64,000 bases of DNA from Bacteroidota bacterium (lineage in GTDB: Bacteria; Bacteroidota; Bacteroidia; Flavobacteriales; Weeksellaceae), in assembly GCA_023394415.1 (NCBI GenBank), contig JAEXAR010000034.1:1-64000 (forward strand), read 5' to 3'. Made by a program: the position numbers and the translations under genes. Below the pieces are notes generated by a model. It did not search any database, was not told where the DNA came from, and was given only the letters and a program-made list of their open reading frames with translations. Below are positions 1 through 8,790 of the stretch, one piece after another (the first letter of the stretch is position 1; each line of letters opens with the position of its first letter).

Positions 1-193
1 AAACGCTGTTGTCATCGAAAATAAAATGTGGGTAACTTTTTGCCCAAAAAGGCTGAAAAAGTTATCCATATTTTATTCCAAAATTTCAAAATTTATCCTA
101 CTTTTATTAAATCTAACCGTTGCGTTAGAAATTTGAATCCGCCCATTAAAACCATTCGCAAAACATAGAGCAACAACAAATTAAAACATTAAA
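1..193. other. Intergenic region with a hairpin
   Basis: No gene is seen in the first 193 bases. Positions 33-41 (TAACTTTTT) and 56-64 (AAAAAGTTA) form a stem that continues with GCC at 42-44 and GGC at 51-53, so a hairpin of about 12 bp is possible. It lacks a clear T tract and may be the terminator of a gene lying to the left of the window. The remainder is AT-rich and would hold the promoter of the gene at 194. Confidence 0.4.
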
Positions 194-850
194 ATGAAAC
201 ATTTATTACCTTTTTTATTCTTACTTGGAGTTACAATTAATGCACAAAGTTTTGAAAAAATTTTTGAAACAAAGATTTCGCAAAAGCAGGAATTTGCCAA
301 TTTTTTAAGTTGGTCCTCACAGAACCAAGTTTTTATAAAGAATAAAGAAATATTGAGCAAGGATTCAGAAAATGGACAAATATTGACAAGTTTGTCTGCA
401 TTTAATAGTGGAGCCTTTCTAAATTTCGCTACAAGTATGACATTAAAAGCAGATTTAAGAGAAAATAAATACAGACTTTCGACTTCAGATCCTGTAATCG
501 TAGTTAGTCCTAAAGATTTTAGTTATGGAATGAGTTCTTCTGTTGCAAAAATTGTGCTTAAAGATTTAGAAAGCGCAAAAAGAATCAGTGAGAAAATGAA
601 AAATGTTACAGAATGGCAATATTCTAAATTAACAGAATTACTTCCAAAATTAGAATCTGATTTAACAGCTGAAAAATCAAAATTGAGCGGACTAACAAAA
701 AAAAGAGATATTGAAAGACAAAATGAAAAAATTGAAGAAATTGAAACAGATATTTCAAAAGTTAAATCAATAATTAAAATGACCGACGACCTAATTGATG
801 AATTATATAAAGACATTGATAAAACAGTTAATGTAAAAGATGATTTTTAA
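194..850 (+). CDS. Secreted protein of unknown function with C-terminal coiled coil
   Basis: I do not recognise this 218-residue protein. Residues 1-18 form a signal peptide (Lys/His start, Leu/Phe-rich core, ending INAQ), so the product should reach the periplasm or cell surface. The middle is rich in Ser, Asn and Lys without a motif I know. Residues about 135-205 are a Lys/Glu-rich helix with Leu and Ile at heptad-like spacing, probably a coiled coil. The gene is AT-rich and is followed 29 nt later by another unknown gene on the same strand; the two may be cotranscribed. Codon use and lack of recognisable family suggest a lineage-specific or acquired pair, which is inference. Confidence 0.7.
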   Translation: MKHLLPFLFLLGVTINAQSFEKIFETKISQKQEFANFLSWSSQNQVFIKNKEILSKDSENGQILTSLSAFNSGAFLNFATSMTLKADLRENKYRLSTSDPVIVVSPKDFSYGMSSSVAKIVLKDLESAKRISEKMKNVTEWQYSKLTELLPKLESDLTAEKSKLSGLTKKRDIERQNEKIEEIETDISKVKSIIKMTDDLIDELYKDIDKTVNVKDDF

Positions 851-879
851 TTTTATAAAAGCAATTTCTGTATAGGTCA

Positions 880-1437
880 ATGAAAAAAAATTTAACTAAT
901 TATATTGCGATTGCAATTTCACTATTAACTATATTTTTATGTTGGATTAGACTTGAGCCAATTTCTTTTGAATGGATGGGAGTTTTGATTGGTATACTTT
1001 CATTACTTGTTACTGTTTTGATTGGATGGAATATTTATGTCTTATTTGATTTCAAGAAAAAAATTGAAGAATCGGAACAGAAGCATAATTATTTAGTTTC
1101 TCATACTGAAACATCATTACTAATAATGTATAAAACTAATGCTGATATTGCATTAGAAAAGGATAATTATTTCGGTCTAATAAATAATAGTGTTTTTGCA
1201 ATTGGAATAGCAATACAATATGGAAATATACAATTAGCCGAAAATCTGATAAATAGAATTCTAAGAGAGACACCAAACGATTTAAAAATGAGTAGTTTTT
1301 ACAAATCAATGCTTGCATCCTCTTTTTATTCTGTAAAAAATTGGAAGTTAGTAAATGGCTATAAAGATTTAGAAAAACTAATTTTAAATATAACAGTAAA
1401 TGATGATTCTGATACTTCACAACTTGACTATTTATGA
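880..1437 (+). CDS. Membrane protein of unknown function, two N-terminal TM helices
   Basis: This 185-residue protein begins with a hydrophobic helix (residues about 7-24), a short Glu-containing loop and a second helix (about 33-55), then a soluble tail of about 130 residues. The tail starts with a Lys/Glu-rich stretch and contains helical segments spaced like a degenerate TPR, but I cannot assign a family. Both ends would face the same side of the inner membrane. It follows the secreted coiled-coil gene after 29 nt and ends before a strong bidirectional terminator, so the two genes form a small unit. Function unknown. Confidence 0.65.
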   Translation: MKKNLTNYIAIAISLLTIFLCWIRLEPISFEWMGVLIGILSLLVTVLIGWNIYVLFDFKKKIEESEQKHNYLVSHTETSLLIMYKTNADIALEKDNYFGLINNSVFAIGIAIQYGNIQLAENLINRILRETPNDLKMSSFYKSMLASSFYSVKNWKLVNGYKDLEKLILNITVNDDSDTSQLDYL

Positions 1438-1489
1438 AAAGAGACGACAGACAACATAGTATTTGCAAAAGTTAAAGACTCTATTTATA

Positions 1490-1516
1490 AAAAAACGGAT
1501 TTAAAATCCGTTTTTT
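1490..1516. terminator. Bidirectional terminator
   Basis: A perfect 13-bp stem (AAAAAACGGATTT at 1490-1502 against its complement at 1504-1516) with a one-base centre. A and T runs on both sides let it work for the rightward gene ending at 1437 and for the leftward HMG-CoA synthase gene, whose stop codon (1515-1517) overlaps the stem. Confidence 0.85.
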
Positions 1517-2840
1517 ATTTATAATCATAAAACCTAGCGCCAATTGAAACAGGATTTTGTTGTTCAACATTCTTAAGCCCAAAGCCTTTATAATTCGGAT
1601 TTACAGATTCTGTAAGCTGTTTACGGTGAAGTTTTTCGTAAGTATCAAAATCAATTGGTTTTCGGTTATTCAGATTGTCAAAAATATTCCATTTTTCTAC
1701 GACTTCCTTCCAGTATTCGCTTATTTTTCCGGAAAAAACTTTGGCTTTAGATCCGCTTCCATAAGCCAGGAAACCAATTTTTTGGTGCGCTAAATCTTCA
1801 CCACTGTCATAACTCACCTGCAATGCCGACAGCAGAGCCATAAAAATAGAAGCCGTGTACATATTTCCTATTTCTGAAGAGGCACGCTGTGATGGTTCAA
1901 TCTTTTCACCAATAAATTTCAGATACTCTTCGGATTTTGCAACCGCTTTCTGTTCATCGGAGGTTGAATATGGAAGATGGTTTTCTAAACTAAACAGCTC
2001 GGTGAAAACTCTTTTCCCATGAAAGGCATATGGCAAATGGAAAATGAGATAGCGCCATTCTTCATAAGGTTTGCATTGGTTGGTAAGCAGTTTATAATGT
2101 TCATAAGCCTCACGAATTCTATCCTGATAACATTGGTTAGAATATTGCCCATCGAAAACCGGTTCGTCTGTAAAAATTTCCAATTTATCAGGCATATTGG
2201 CTGTTGCCGAAGATAGTTCGGATTTATGGGCGGTTCTTCTAGGTTTGAAAAAATCGAAAACACTTTCCGTAGCGACACCAAAAACGTTCTCAATTTCCAT
2301 AAGTTTTGGGTTATTGGACACTAAAACTGCAACAGCTCCACCACCTTGTGTATATTCTCCCGTGCTTTCAAGCTCGTATTTTGCATAATCTGATGCAATT
2401 ACCACTGCTTTTCTCCCTTGATTTGCACGGCAATAATCAAGACAATTTTGTAGTGCATCTACTGCACCAACACACGCAAACGTCATATCTACCACATCAC
2501 AATTTTTGAAGCAGCGCGTTCCGTATTGTTGTTCCAAGGCAGTTTCTACCATTTGCATCGCATAAGTTGCGGTGGGTTTTGCAGCATCCAAAGCACTTTC
2601 GGTACCGAGATAAATTCTTGCTATTTCTGATGGATTGAGATTATAATCATTAATCAGTTTTAGCAGGGCTTCAGCTGCAAAGGTTGCTGCATCTTCATGC
2701 ACATCAGGAAATGCCATCTTATGCAATCCCAAGCCTTTCTCAAGCTTTGCAGGTTCTATATTTCGTTTTTCTGCTAAATCTTTGATTTCCAAATACAAGG
2801 ACGGAACATGATAACTTACTGCTTCAATACCAAAACTCAT
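1515..2840 (-). CDS. Hydroxymethylglutaryl-CoA synthase family protein
   Basis: The enzyme condenses acetyl-CoA with acetoacetyl-CoA to HMG-CoA, the committed entry to the mevalonate pathway used by Flavobacteriia for isoprenoids. The 441-residue sequence has the thiolase-fold features of the family: Glu81 in the YLGTESA motif, the acylated cysteine Cys123 in TFACVGAVDAL, and His268 in FHLPYAFHGK, which together correspond to the known Glu-Cys-His triad. It begins MSFGIEAVSYHVPSLY, the usual N terminus. The gene stands alone between the terminator at 1490-1516 and a 289-bp intergenic stretch. A 7-of-8 match to the -7 box lies just upstream (complement of CGAATTTA). Confidence 0.9.
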   Translation of the reverse strand: MSFGIEAVSYHVPSLYLEIKDLAEKRNIEPAKLEKGLGLHKMAFPDVHEDAATFAAEALLKLINDYNLNPSEIARIYLGTESALDAAKPTATYAMQMVETALEQQYGTRCFKNCDVVDMTFACVGAVDALQNCLDYCRANQGRKAVVIASDYAKYELESTGEYTQGGGAVAVLVSNNPKLMEIENVFGVATESVFDFFKPRRTAHKSELSSATANMPDKLEIFTDEPVFDGQYSNQCYQDRIREAYEHYKLLTNQCKPYEEWRYLIFHLPYAFHGKRVFTELFSLENHLPYSTSDEQKAVAKSEEYLKFIGEKIEPSQRASSEIGNMYTASIFMALLSALQVSYDSGEDLAHQKIGFLAYGSGSKAKVFSGKISEYWKEVVEKWNIFDNLNNRKPIDFDTYEKLHRKQLTESVNPNYKGFGLKNVEQQNPVSIGARFYDYK

Positions 2841-3084
2841 AATTCATTAATTTTAATACGAATTTAGAAAAAAACTTGCTATATTGCATTAAGTGATTAG
2901 ATTATTCTAAAAAAACTTTGATAAAAAATATCAATTTTTGAAAAACATTTGCTAAAAATTTTAAAACAGAAAAGTGTTTACTCTTTTTAAGAGCGAGAGA
3001 GTTTTCACTAAATCCGCTTACAATTTTTTAACGAGCCTAAAAAACATCTAGAACCGAATAAATTTTAATTAATCCTTCAAAAAA

Positions 3085-3110
3085 AAACTTTGACATTTCT
3101 GTCAAAGTTT
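3085..3110 (-). terminator. Rho-independent terminator of the M1 peptidase gene
   Basis: An 11-bp stem (AAACTTTGACA, loop TTTC, TGTCAAAGTTT) followed on the minus strand by a run of T residues. It lies 20 bp beyond the stop codon at 3130. The rest of the 2841-3129 interval is AT-rich and shows nothing else I can support. Confidence 0.85.
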
Positions 3111-3129
3111 ATAAAAGATATTTATAAGT

Positions 3130-5640
3130 CTATTTATAATTTTCAATTGCCTTATTAAGCAAATCAATTTGCTGATTGATGGTTTTACTTTGAGGATTGG
3201 CTTTAAGCACCTGCATCTTTTTAGCAAGACCGTCTTTCATAATCTGCACCAGCATCATTTTAGCCTGAGGATTGTTATCAATCTGGCCTTTAACGAGTCT
3301 GAACATTTTGGTGACTTGTTCAGTTGCCTTCAAGTTATCAGAACTCATAATCCAGTTATAGCCTTTCTCCGCAGTGTCGCCAAGTTTGGGATCCTGAAAT
3401 TTGATAAAAGGGTAAAATGCTACAACCTGTCCAATTGCAGGCATATGTTTTTCAATTTTATTCTCAACTATAATTGGCAGCAAAGTATTGATTAAATCTT
3501 CCCCTGCACTTTCAAGATTAATTTTATCGGCTAAAGCGACAACTCTTGAAGGATCAAGCGAAGCAATAGCAGCAAGTGAAGCGCCTTTTACAGAATTTGA
3601 TAATGCTGAAACACTTTTCTCGTATAAAGGCAAATATTTTTTGTCTTTCGTTTTTGCCAACGCTGTTATTGCTGCTGCCTTCACTAAAGTTTTAGGATCA
3701 TTAGTTGCCAGTTTTTCAACTTCTGCCAATGCCAGTTTTGATTGATTGGCTTTTGACAAGTCCAGACCTTTCAATGCTTCAACGCGAACAGGATAATTGG
3801 TATCTTTAAGGGCTGCAACCAAAGTTTTCAAAGAATTTTCGTTGGTTAAAGCATTTTTTGAGGCATCTTCTATAGCTCTCCATTTGCTTAAAAACTCCTT
3901 CGAGTTCTGATACTGCATCAGGTATTGTTCCGGTGTTTTATTCTCGGTAATTTCACTCAAAATCACGCCATCTGCATTGATATTGACCAATTCCGGATTT
4001 TTGGTTGCCGGAAATCTGAAATCGGTTTTGCTTTTCGCATTCACCCAAACATTTTTGCGTGATGGTTTTCCGTTTTCATAAATATCTATTGCCAGCGGAA
4101 ACTGGAAATACTCACCGCTCTGATTTTGATTTACCGAAACCGTTACTTCTTTTTTTATCGGCTCAAAACTGTAGGTATAGCTCAATTTCGGATGTCCGCT
4201 TCCATAATACCATTGATTGAAGAACCAATTTAAATCTTTGCCCGTAATTTTTTCCAGTGAAAGTCTTAATTGCTGTGCCTCTCCTGTTCCGTATTCGTTA
4301 GTTTTCAGATAATCGTTTAAACCTGAATAAAATGCGTCGTCTCCCAAATACTTCCTCAACATATGAAGGATAGAACCGCCTTTGTTATAGGAAACCCCAT
4401 CAAACATATCCTCTCTCGAATGATAATTGAACCTAACCAAATCTTTTGAAATGTTTGAAGGATCCATCATATAACCATCTACTGCTTTTTTCAGCGTATA
4501 ATCAGCATAATCTTTTCCATATTTATATTCGTTCCAAAGGTATTCGGAATAGTTGGCAAACGATTCGTTTACCGTAAGATTGCTCCAACTTTCAGTCGTT
4601 ACCAAATCTCCAAACCAGTGGTGAAAGAGCTCGTGAGCAATGGTGTCTTCCCAACCATTATGATCGGCTAAATCTTCCGGTTTTTGCTGTGCATCTTCTG
4701 CATGTATAACTGCTGTAGTATTTTCCATCGCTCCGGAAACATAATCACGCGCTGTTATTTGCGCATATTTATTCCAAGGATAATCATATTTTAGAGTTTT
4801 GGAGAAGAACTCAATCATTTCCGGTGTATTACCAAAAATCTGTTTGGCGTACGGCTCATATTCTTTCTCAACATAATAATCCACAGGGATATTTCTCCAT
4901 TTATCTTTTACAATCGCATAATCACCAACTCCCATAAAGAAAAGATATGGGGCGTGCTTTTTGTTCATTACCCAATAATCTGTTCTTAAACCGCCACTTT
5001 CTTTGGTTGAGGTTTTCAATTCTCCGTTGGAAAGTGTAACATACTTATCAGGAACCGTCATATAAATTTCCTGTGTTGTTTTTTGGTTAGGCTTATCAAT
5101 GGTAGGAAACCAAGCTGATGAAGATTCAGTTTCACCTTGCGTCCAGATTTGCGTAGGCTTATCAGCTTCTTTTCCCTGCGCATTGATAAAATAAAGACCT
5201 TTGGCATCACTTATTGCAGCACTTCCCTCTTGCATTACTTCGTTTGGTCGTGCTGTGTATTTGATATAAACGGTATAATCTTGATTTCTGTTGTAGGTTT
5301 TATCAAGATTAATCTTTAGTATATCGTCTTTATAATCGTATTTAAGGGGTGATTTTGCGCCGTTTTTATCCAAAGCCACTTCGTGAATCAGCATGGCTTT
5401 CGCATTTAAAACTAAAGAATCTGAAGGATAGAAATAAGGCGACGCTGTTAACCATTCTTCACCTGCCATTTGTTCTTTTTCGTAATCGAATTTTACCTTA
5501 AGTTTGGTGTGTTTCAGTTCCGTCCATTTGGTATGCGTTGCTCTGTAAACGTCTTTTCTGCCAGAGGTTTCGGTTTGGGCAAATACATTTCCCGTAAAGA
5601 AAATACCTAAAAGAGAAATGCTTAGAATTACTTTTTTCAT
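3130..5640 (-). CDS. M1 family metallo-aminopeptidase, secreted
   Basis: A gluzincin that removes N-terminal residues from peptides. The 836-residue protein has a signal peptide (residues 1-21, ending VFAQ), an N-terminal beta domain, the M1 exopeptidase motif GAMEN at 303-307 and the zinc site HELFH at 336-340 with the third ligand Glu359 in VNESFANY. The C-terminal third (about 590-836) is helical and Ala/Lys-rich with HEAT-like repeats (NYPVRVEALKGL, KTLVKAAAITALAKT), as in many bacterial M1 enzymes. The signal peptide places it in the periplasm or outside. It is separated from the small gene upstream by 28 bp and could be its operon partner. Confidence 0.93.
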   Translation of the reverse strand: MKKVILSISLLGIFFTGNVFAQTETSGRKDVYRATHTKWTELKHTKLKVKFDYEKEQMAGEEWLTASPYFYPSDSLVLNAKAMLIHEVALDKNGAKSPLKYDYKDDILKINLDKTYNRNQDYTVYIKYTARPNEVMQEGSAAISDAKGLYFINAQGKEADKPTQIWTQGETESSSAWFPTIDKPNQKTTQEIYMTVPDKYVTLSNGELKTSTKESGGLRTDYWVMNKKHAPYLFFMGVGDYAIVKDKWRNIPVDYYVEKEYEPYAKQIFGNTPEMIEFFSKTLKYDYPWNKYAQITARDYVSGAMENTTAVIHAEDAQQKPEDLADHNGWEDTIAHELFHHWFGDLVTTESWSNLTVNESFANYSEYLWNEYKYGKDYADYTLKKAVDGYMMDPSNISKDLVRFNYHSREDMFDGVSYNKGGSILHMLRKYLGDDAFYSGLNDYLKTNEYGTGEAQQLRLSLEKITGKDLNWFFNQWYYGSGHPKLSYTYSFEPIKKEVTVSVNQNQSGEYFQFPLAIDIYENGKPSRKNVWVNAKSKTDFRFPATKNPELVNINADGVILSEITENKTPEQYLMQYQNSKEFLSKWRAIEDASKNALTNENSLKTLVAALKDTNYPVRVEALKGLDLSKANQSKLALAEVEKLATNDPKTLVKAAAITALAKTKDKKYLPLYEKSVSALSNSVKGASLAAIASLDPSRVVALADKINLESAGEDLINTLLPIIVENKIEKHMPAIGQVVAFYPFIKFQDPKLGDTAEKGYNWIMSSDNLKATEQVTKMFRLVKGQIDNNPQAKMMLVQIMKDGLAKKMQVLKANPQSKTINQQIDLLNKAIENYK

Positions 5641-5668
5641 ATAAACTTTGTCGTTATTTATAAGTTGT

Positions 5669-5896
5669 CTATTTAGATTTCGGATTGATTAAAATGTCAA
5701 AAATATCGTTTACAATATTTTCATATTCACCTTTTTTTAATTGTTCTTTACTTTTATTGAAGGCCTTTTTCAGTTCGCTTTCAGGATGTTCTTCGTCAAT
5801 AATTTCTATTGATTTTATACCTTTTATTTCAAGAAGCAAACTTTTCAGGCGTTCTGCATCAGCCTTGTCTTCAAGATTTATTTTTAAATGTTTCAT
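5669..5896 (-). CDS. Small conserved-looking protein of unknown function
   Basis: The preferred start is the ATG at 5896 (MKHLKINLED), giving 75 residues; an upstream in-frame start would add a Phe/Leu-rich stretch that does not fit a cytoplasmic protein. The N-terminal half alternates beta and helix like a small ferredoxin-fold domain (LKINLEDKADAERLKSLL, then IKSIEIID), the C-terminal half is a charged helix with many Lys and Glu. It could be an antitoxin-like or metal-binding-like fold, but no partner toxin lies next to it and I assign no function. The M1 peptidase gene follows 28 bp downstream. Confidence 0.55.
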   Translation of the reverse strand: MKHLKINLEDKADAERLKSLLLEIKGIKSIEIIDEEHPESELKKAFNKSKEQLKKGEYENIVNDIFDILINPKSK

Positions 5897-5962
5897 AAAT
5901 AATAAGTGAAAAAATAAGTACAAAAGTTACAAAAAATGAGAGCTTTTGCCCTCATCATTTTA

Positions 5963-6757
5963 TTATACTGCAACAGGTGCTTTAATTCCCGGATGTGGAT
6001 CGTAATTTTCTAAACTAAAATCTTCATACTCAAAATCGAAAATGTTCTTAATCTCCGGGTTCAGCTTCATCGTTGGAAGTTCTCTTGGTTCACGTGAAAG
6101 CTGCTTATTAACCTGCTCAAAATGATTGTTGTAAATGTGAACATCACCAAAAGTATGCACATAATCTCCTACTTCAAGATCGCAAACCTGCGCTACCATC
6201 ATACAAAGCAAAGCATAACTGGCAATGTTGAAAGGAACACCAAGGAAAACATCGGCACTTCTTTGATAGAGTTGCAGGGAGAGTTTTCCGTTTGCCACAT
6301 AAAACTGAAATAAGGCATGACAAGGTGCTAAAGCCATATTGGGAATTTCGGCTGCGTTCCAAGCAGAAACAATAAGTCTTCTGGAATCTGGATTTTTTTT
6401 AATCTGGTCGATTACCTCAACAATCTGATCAACAATTTTTCCGTCTTTCCCTTCCCAGCTTCTCCATTGCGCACCATATACAGGACCAAGATTTCCGTTT
6501 TGATCTGCCCATTCGTTCCAAATACTTACGCCATTATCAGTAAGATATTGGATGTTGGTATCCCCTTTTAGAAACCAAAGCAGCTCATAAATAATCGATT
6601 TTAAATGCACTTTTTTGGTGGTTACTAAAGGAAAACCTTTCGATAAATCGTATCTTAATTGATACCCGAAAACACTTCTTGTTCCCGTTCCCGTTCTATC
6701 AGTTTTATCGGTTCCGTTGTCTAAAATGTGCTGTAAAAGATCAAGGTAATTTTGCAT
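5963..6757 (-). CDS. thyA: Thymidylate synthase
   Basis: Converts dUMP and methylene-tetrahydrofolate to dTMP and dihydrofolate. The protein has 264 residues, the same length as the Escherichia coli enzyme, and shows the phosphate-binding Arg in DRTGTGTRSVFG, the active-site Cys146 in MALAPCHALFQFY, the RRLIVSAWN block, and the Asn/His region GVPFNIASYA. The C terminus ends IKAPVAV, matching the closing segment of the family. It is a single-copy housekeeping gene on the minus strand, in a run of minus-strand genes from 1.5 to 11.2 kb. No unusual residue is seen. Confidence 0.97.
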   Translation of the reverse strand: MQNYLDLLQHILDNGTDKTDRTGTGTRSVFGYQLRYDLSKGFPLVTTKKVHLKSIIYELLWFLKGDTNIQYLTDNGVSIWNEWADQNGNLGPVYGAQWRSWEGKDGKIVDQIVEVIDQIKKNPDSRRLIVSAWNAAEIPNMALAPCHALFQFYVANGKLSLQLYQRSADVFLGVPFNIASYALLCMMVAQVCDLEVGDYVHTFGDVHIYNNHFEQVNKQLSREPRELPTMKLNPEIKNIFDFEYEDFSLENYDPHPGIKAPVAV

Positions 6758-6825
6758 TTTATAAATAATTTGAGACTCTTTAACAAGCTAAGAGTAACAT
6801 AATGATTTACAAAATAAGGCAAATT

Positions 6826-7266
6826 TTACCAAATATTTTGGATGGTTTGTGATAAGTTATTCACAATGAAAGTTTCGCCAGATTTCTTTCCGTTCATAGC
6901 TTTTGCTAAAGGCGATTCCGGAGAAATAGTGATGATTTTTCTGTTTTCGAGTTTTATTTCTCCAACAGAAGTTGCGATGTAAAACCACCCATTTGAAGTT
7001 TGCACCAAAGCACCAAAATCTGCACTTAAATTTTCAGAATCATTTAATTTTTGAATGGAATTTTGCTGGTTTAAGGCTTCGTTCAGCTGTCTTTGGAGAT
7101 GGTTGATTTCCTGTTGCAGCATTTCACGTCCGGTTTCATATTTGTCACCCATTGAACTTTTAGTATCGTTGTTTGAAGCACGTGTTTCTGCAATAAGTTG
7201 CTCTAATTTCTGAATTTTTTCAGAAATTTTATTGGAAACAGTTTTTAGAATTTCGGATTTATCCAT
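6826..7266 (-). CDS. GreA/GreB-like protein, probable RNA polymerase-binding factor
   Basis: This 146-residue protein has an N-terminal Lys/Glu/Gln-rich coiled coil (residues about 1-75, with SSMGDKYETGREMLQQEI) and a C-terminal beta domain whose SPLAKAMNGKKSGE block resembles the FKBP-like C-terminal domain of GreA (SPLGRALLGKKVGD type). The fold suggests binding in the secondary channel of RNA polymerase. It is shorter than GreA and lacks an obvious acidic pair at the expected coiled-coil tip, so transcript cleavage is uncertain. From memory, relatives in this phylum are often mislabelled as 3-oxoacyl-ACP synthase, which the sequence does not support. A perfect palindromic repeat lies just upstream of its start. 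Confidence 0.65.
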   Translation of the reverse strand: MDKSEILKTVSNKISEKIQKLEQLIAETRASNNDTKSSMGDKYETGREMLQQEINHLQRQLNEALNQQNSIQKLNDSENLSADFGALVQTSNGWFYIATSVGEIKLENRKIITISPESPLAKAMNGKKSGETFIVNNLSQTIQNIW

Positions 7267-7273
7267 TTTAAAA

Positions 7274-7306
7274 AATCCTTCAAGGATTTTAAATCCTTGA
7301 AGGATT
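7274..7306. repeat. Perfect 33-bp palindrome (CCTTCAAGG family)
   Basis: A 16-bp inverted repeat, AATCCTTCAAGGATTT at 7274-7289, a single T, then its exact complement at 7291-7306. A diverged copy lies at 19809-19841. It sits between the GH13 gene and the Gre-like gene, so it could end or process the transcript of the Gre-like gene's promoter region; its regular form and second copy suggest a dispersed repeat rather than only a terminator. Confidence 0.7.
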
Positions 7307-7337
7307 GAGTAAGTTGTTAATTTATTTTTGCTACTAT

Positions 7338-8696
7338 TTACTTCTCAAAAACTGCGAAACCAGAAACCGGAAGATTAAAACCTTTATCCTGATTGAAATC
7401 TCTTTTATTTCCCGTGAAAACGTCTTTAAAACTCCCCTTTAAATGTTCATCTTTAATGGTGAATTGCACTGGATTTTTAGACATATTCAAAACAGTAAGT
7501 ACTTCATAATTACCATTTTTACGAACATACGCAAACACTTTATCATTGGCAGTAGTGTTAAGCCAATAGGTTGTTACATCAGGATCTCCACCTCTTAAAG
7601 CCGGGTTAGAAGATTTAAGATTCAATAAAGTTTTGTAGAAATTGTGAAGTTCAGGTTTTTGCGTTCCCCACGGAATAGGATCTTTTTCGAAAAACTCCAA
7701 ACGTTTTGTTTTCAGTGGCAATTCTTGTCCGTTATAAAGCAAAGGAACACCATTCCAAGTAATTGAGAAAACGGCAAGAGGTTTTGCAAAAACACCATAT
7801 TTTTCATATTCGGTACCGTTCCAAGTATTTTCGTCGTGGTTGCTGGTAAACCAAGCTCTCATTGAATTATCGCCAATGTTGGAGTATTTCTGTAAAAGAT
7901 TCTTTAAATCAGAAAGCGGAAGGTTTTTCTCATTAAATTCTCTTGTTTTGTGCATCCAGCTCCAAATATAGCTAGCATCGAAAACTTTCCCATAATCGGG
8001 ATTTTCAAGCTCATCAAACTCTCCTAACCAAAACAATGGTTTTACAGCATCTACTTGTGGACGTGCTTCCTGCCAAAAATCTACTTCAACCCAAGCAGCA
8101 AGATCACAACGGAAACCATCTACATTCGCTTCGCGAACCCAAAATTTCATCGCTTCAATCATTGCTTTTCGCATCGCAGGATTTTTGTAATCGAGCTCGA
8201 TGATATCATCCATTCCCGAAGCAATCTGGAAATCATTGGTTTTAGGATCTTTAAGGTAAAAATCCGGATTGGTTTTCGTCCACATATGATCCCAGCCTGT
8301 GTGATTGGCAACCCAGTCGATAATCACCTTAAAGCCCATTTTATGAGCCTCATTCACCATATGTTTGAAATCTTCCATGGTTCCGAATTCAGGATTAATA
8401 GAAGTGTAATCTGCTGCTGCATATGGACTTCCCATGGTTCCTTTTTTACCTTTCTGAGCAATTGGTGTTATTGGCATAAACCAAAGGGTTTTCACACCCA
8501 TTTCTTTAAGTCTTGGCATATGTTTTTCAAAAGCACGGAAGGTTCCTTCCGGTGTGTATTGCCTAACATTTACTTCGTAAATGTTGGTGGTACGCTTCCA
8601 TTCGCTTGGCTGTTCCATAGTTTTAGTGGTTGTTTTTTGTGTGGTACAGGACAGGATTCCCAGTCCCAATATTGCTAATAGAATAATCTTTTTCAT
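7338..8696 (-). CDS. Glycoside hydrolase family 13 (alpha-amylase type) lipoprotein
   Basis: A predicted alpha-glucan hydrolase or transglycosidase anchored in a membrane. The 452-residue sequence starts with a lipoprotein signal peptide (lipobox LGILSC, Cys17). The (beta/alpha)8 barrel shows all four GH13 regions: DWVANHTG (about 127-134), the nucleophile Asp198 in DGFRCDLA, the acid Glu226 in WLGEFDE, and Asp288 in TSNHDEN. A small C-terminal beta domain follows. It is shorter than many amylases and has no carbohydrate-binding module. A -7 box lies at 8712-8719. No sus-type receptor genes are adjacent, so the substrate cannot be inferred from context. Confidence 0.9.
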   Translation of the reverse strand: MKKIILLAILGLGILSCTTQKTTTKTMEQPSEWKRTTNIYEVNVRQYTPEGTFRAFEKHMPRLKEMGVKTLWFMPITPIAQKGKKGTMGSPYAAADYTSINPEFGTMEDFKHMVNEAHKMGFKVIIDWVANHTGWDHMWTKTNPDFYLKDPKTNDFQIASGMDDIIELDYKNPAMRKAMIEAMKFWVREANVDGFRCDLAAWVEVDFWQEARPQVDAVKPLFWLGEFDELENPDYGKVFDASYIWSWMHKTREFNEKNLPLSDLKNLLQKYSNIGDNSMRAWFTSNHDENTWNGTEYEKYGVFAKPLAVFSITWNGVPLLYNGQELPLKTKRLEFFEKDPIPWGTQKPELHNFYKTLLNLKSSNPALRGGDPDVTTYWLNTTANDKVFAYVRKNGNYEVLTVLNMSKNPVQFTIKDEHLKGSFKDVFTGNKRDFNQDKGFNLPVSGFAVFEK

Positions 8697-8711
8697 AACA
8701 GATAATTTTCA

Positions 8712-8719
8712 CAAATTTA
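8712..8719 (-). promoter_or_regulatory. -7 box of the GH13 gene
   Basis: On the minus strand this reads TAAATTTG, a full match to the Bacteroidetes TAnnTTTG box, 16 bp upstream of the ATG at 8696. Confidence 0.55.
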
Positions 8720-8748
8720 ATGAATTGAGTTTAAAAGTAAAATAAAAA

Positions 8749-8771
8749 AAAGCCCTGAAATTCAGGGCTTG
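8749..8771 (-). terminator. Rho-independent terminator
   Basis: Stem AAGCCCTGAA / TTCAGGGCTT with a one-base centre, followed on the minus strand by eight T residues. It ends the transcript of the pRiA4b ORF-3-like gene, whose stop codon is at 8791. Confidence 0.85.
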
Positions 8772-8790
8772 TATATTGAGATAAATCGTT

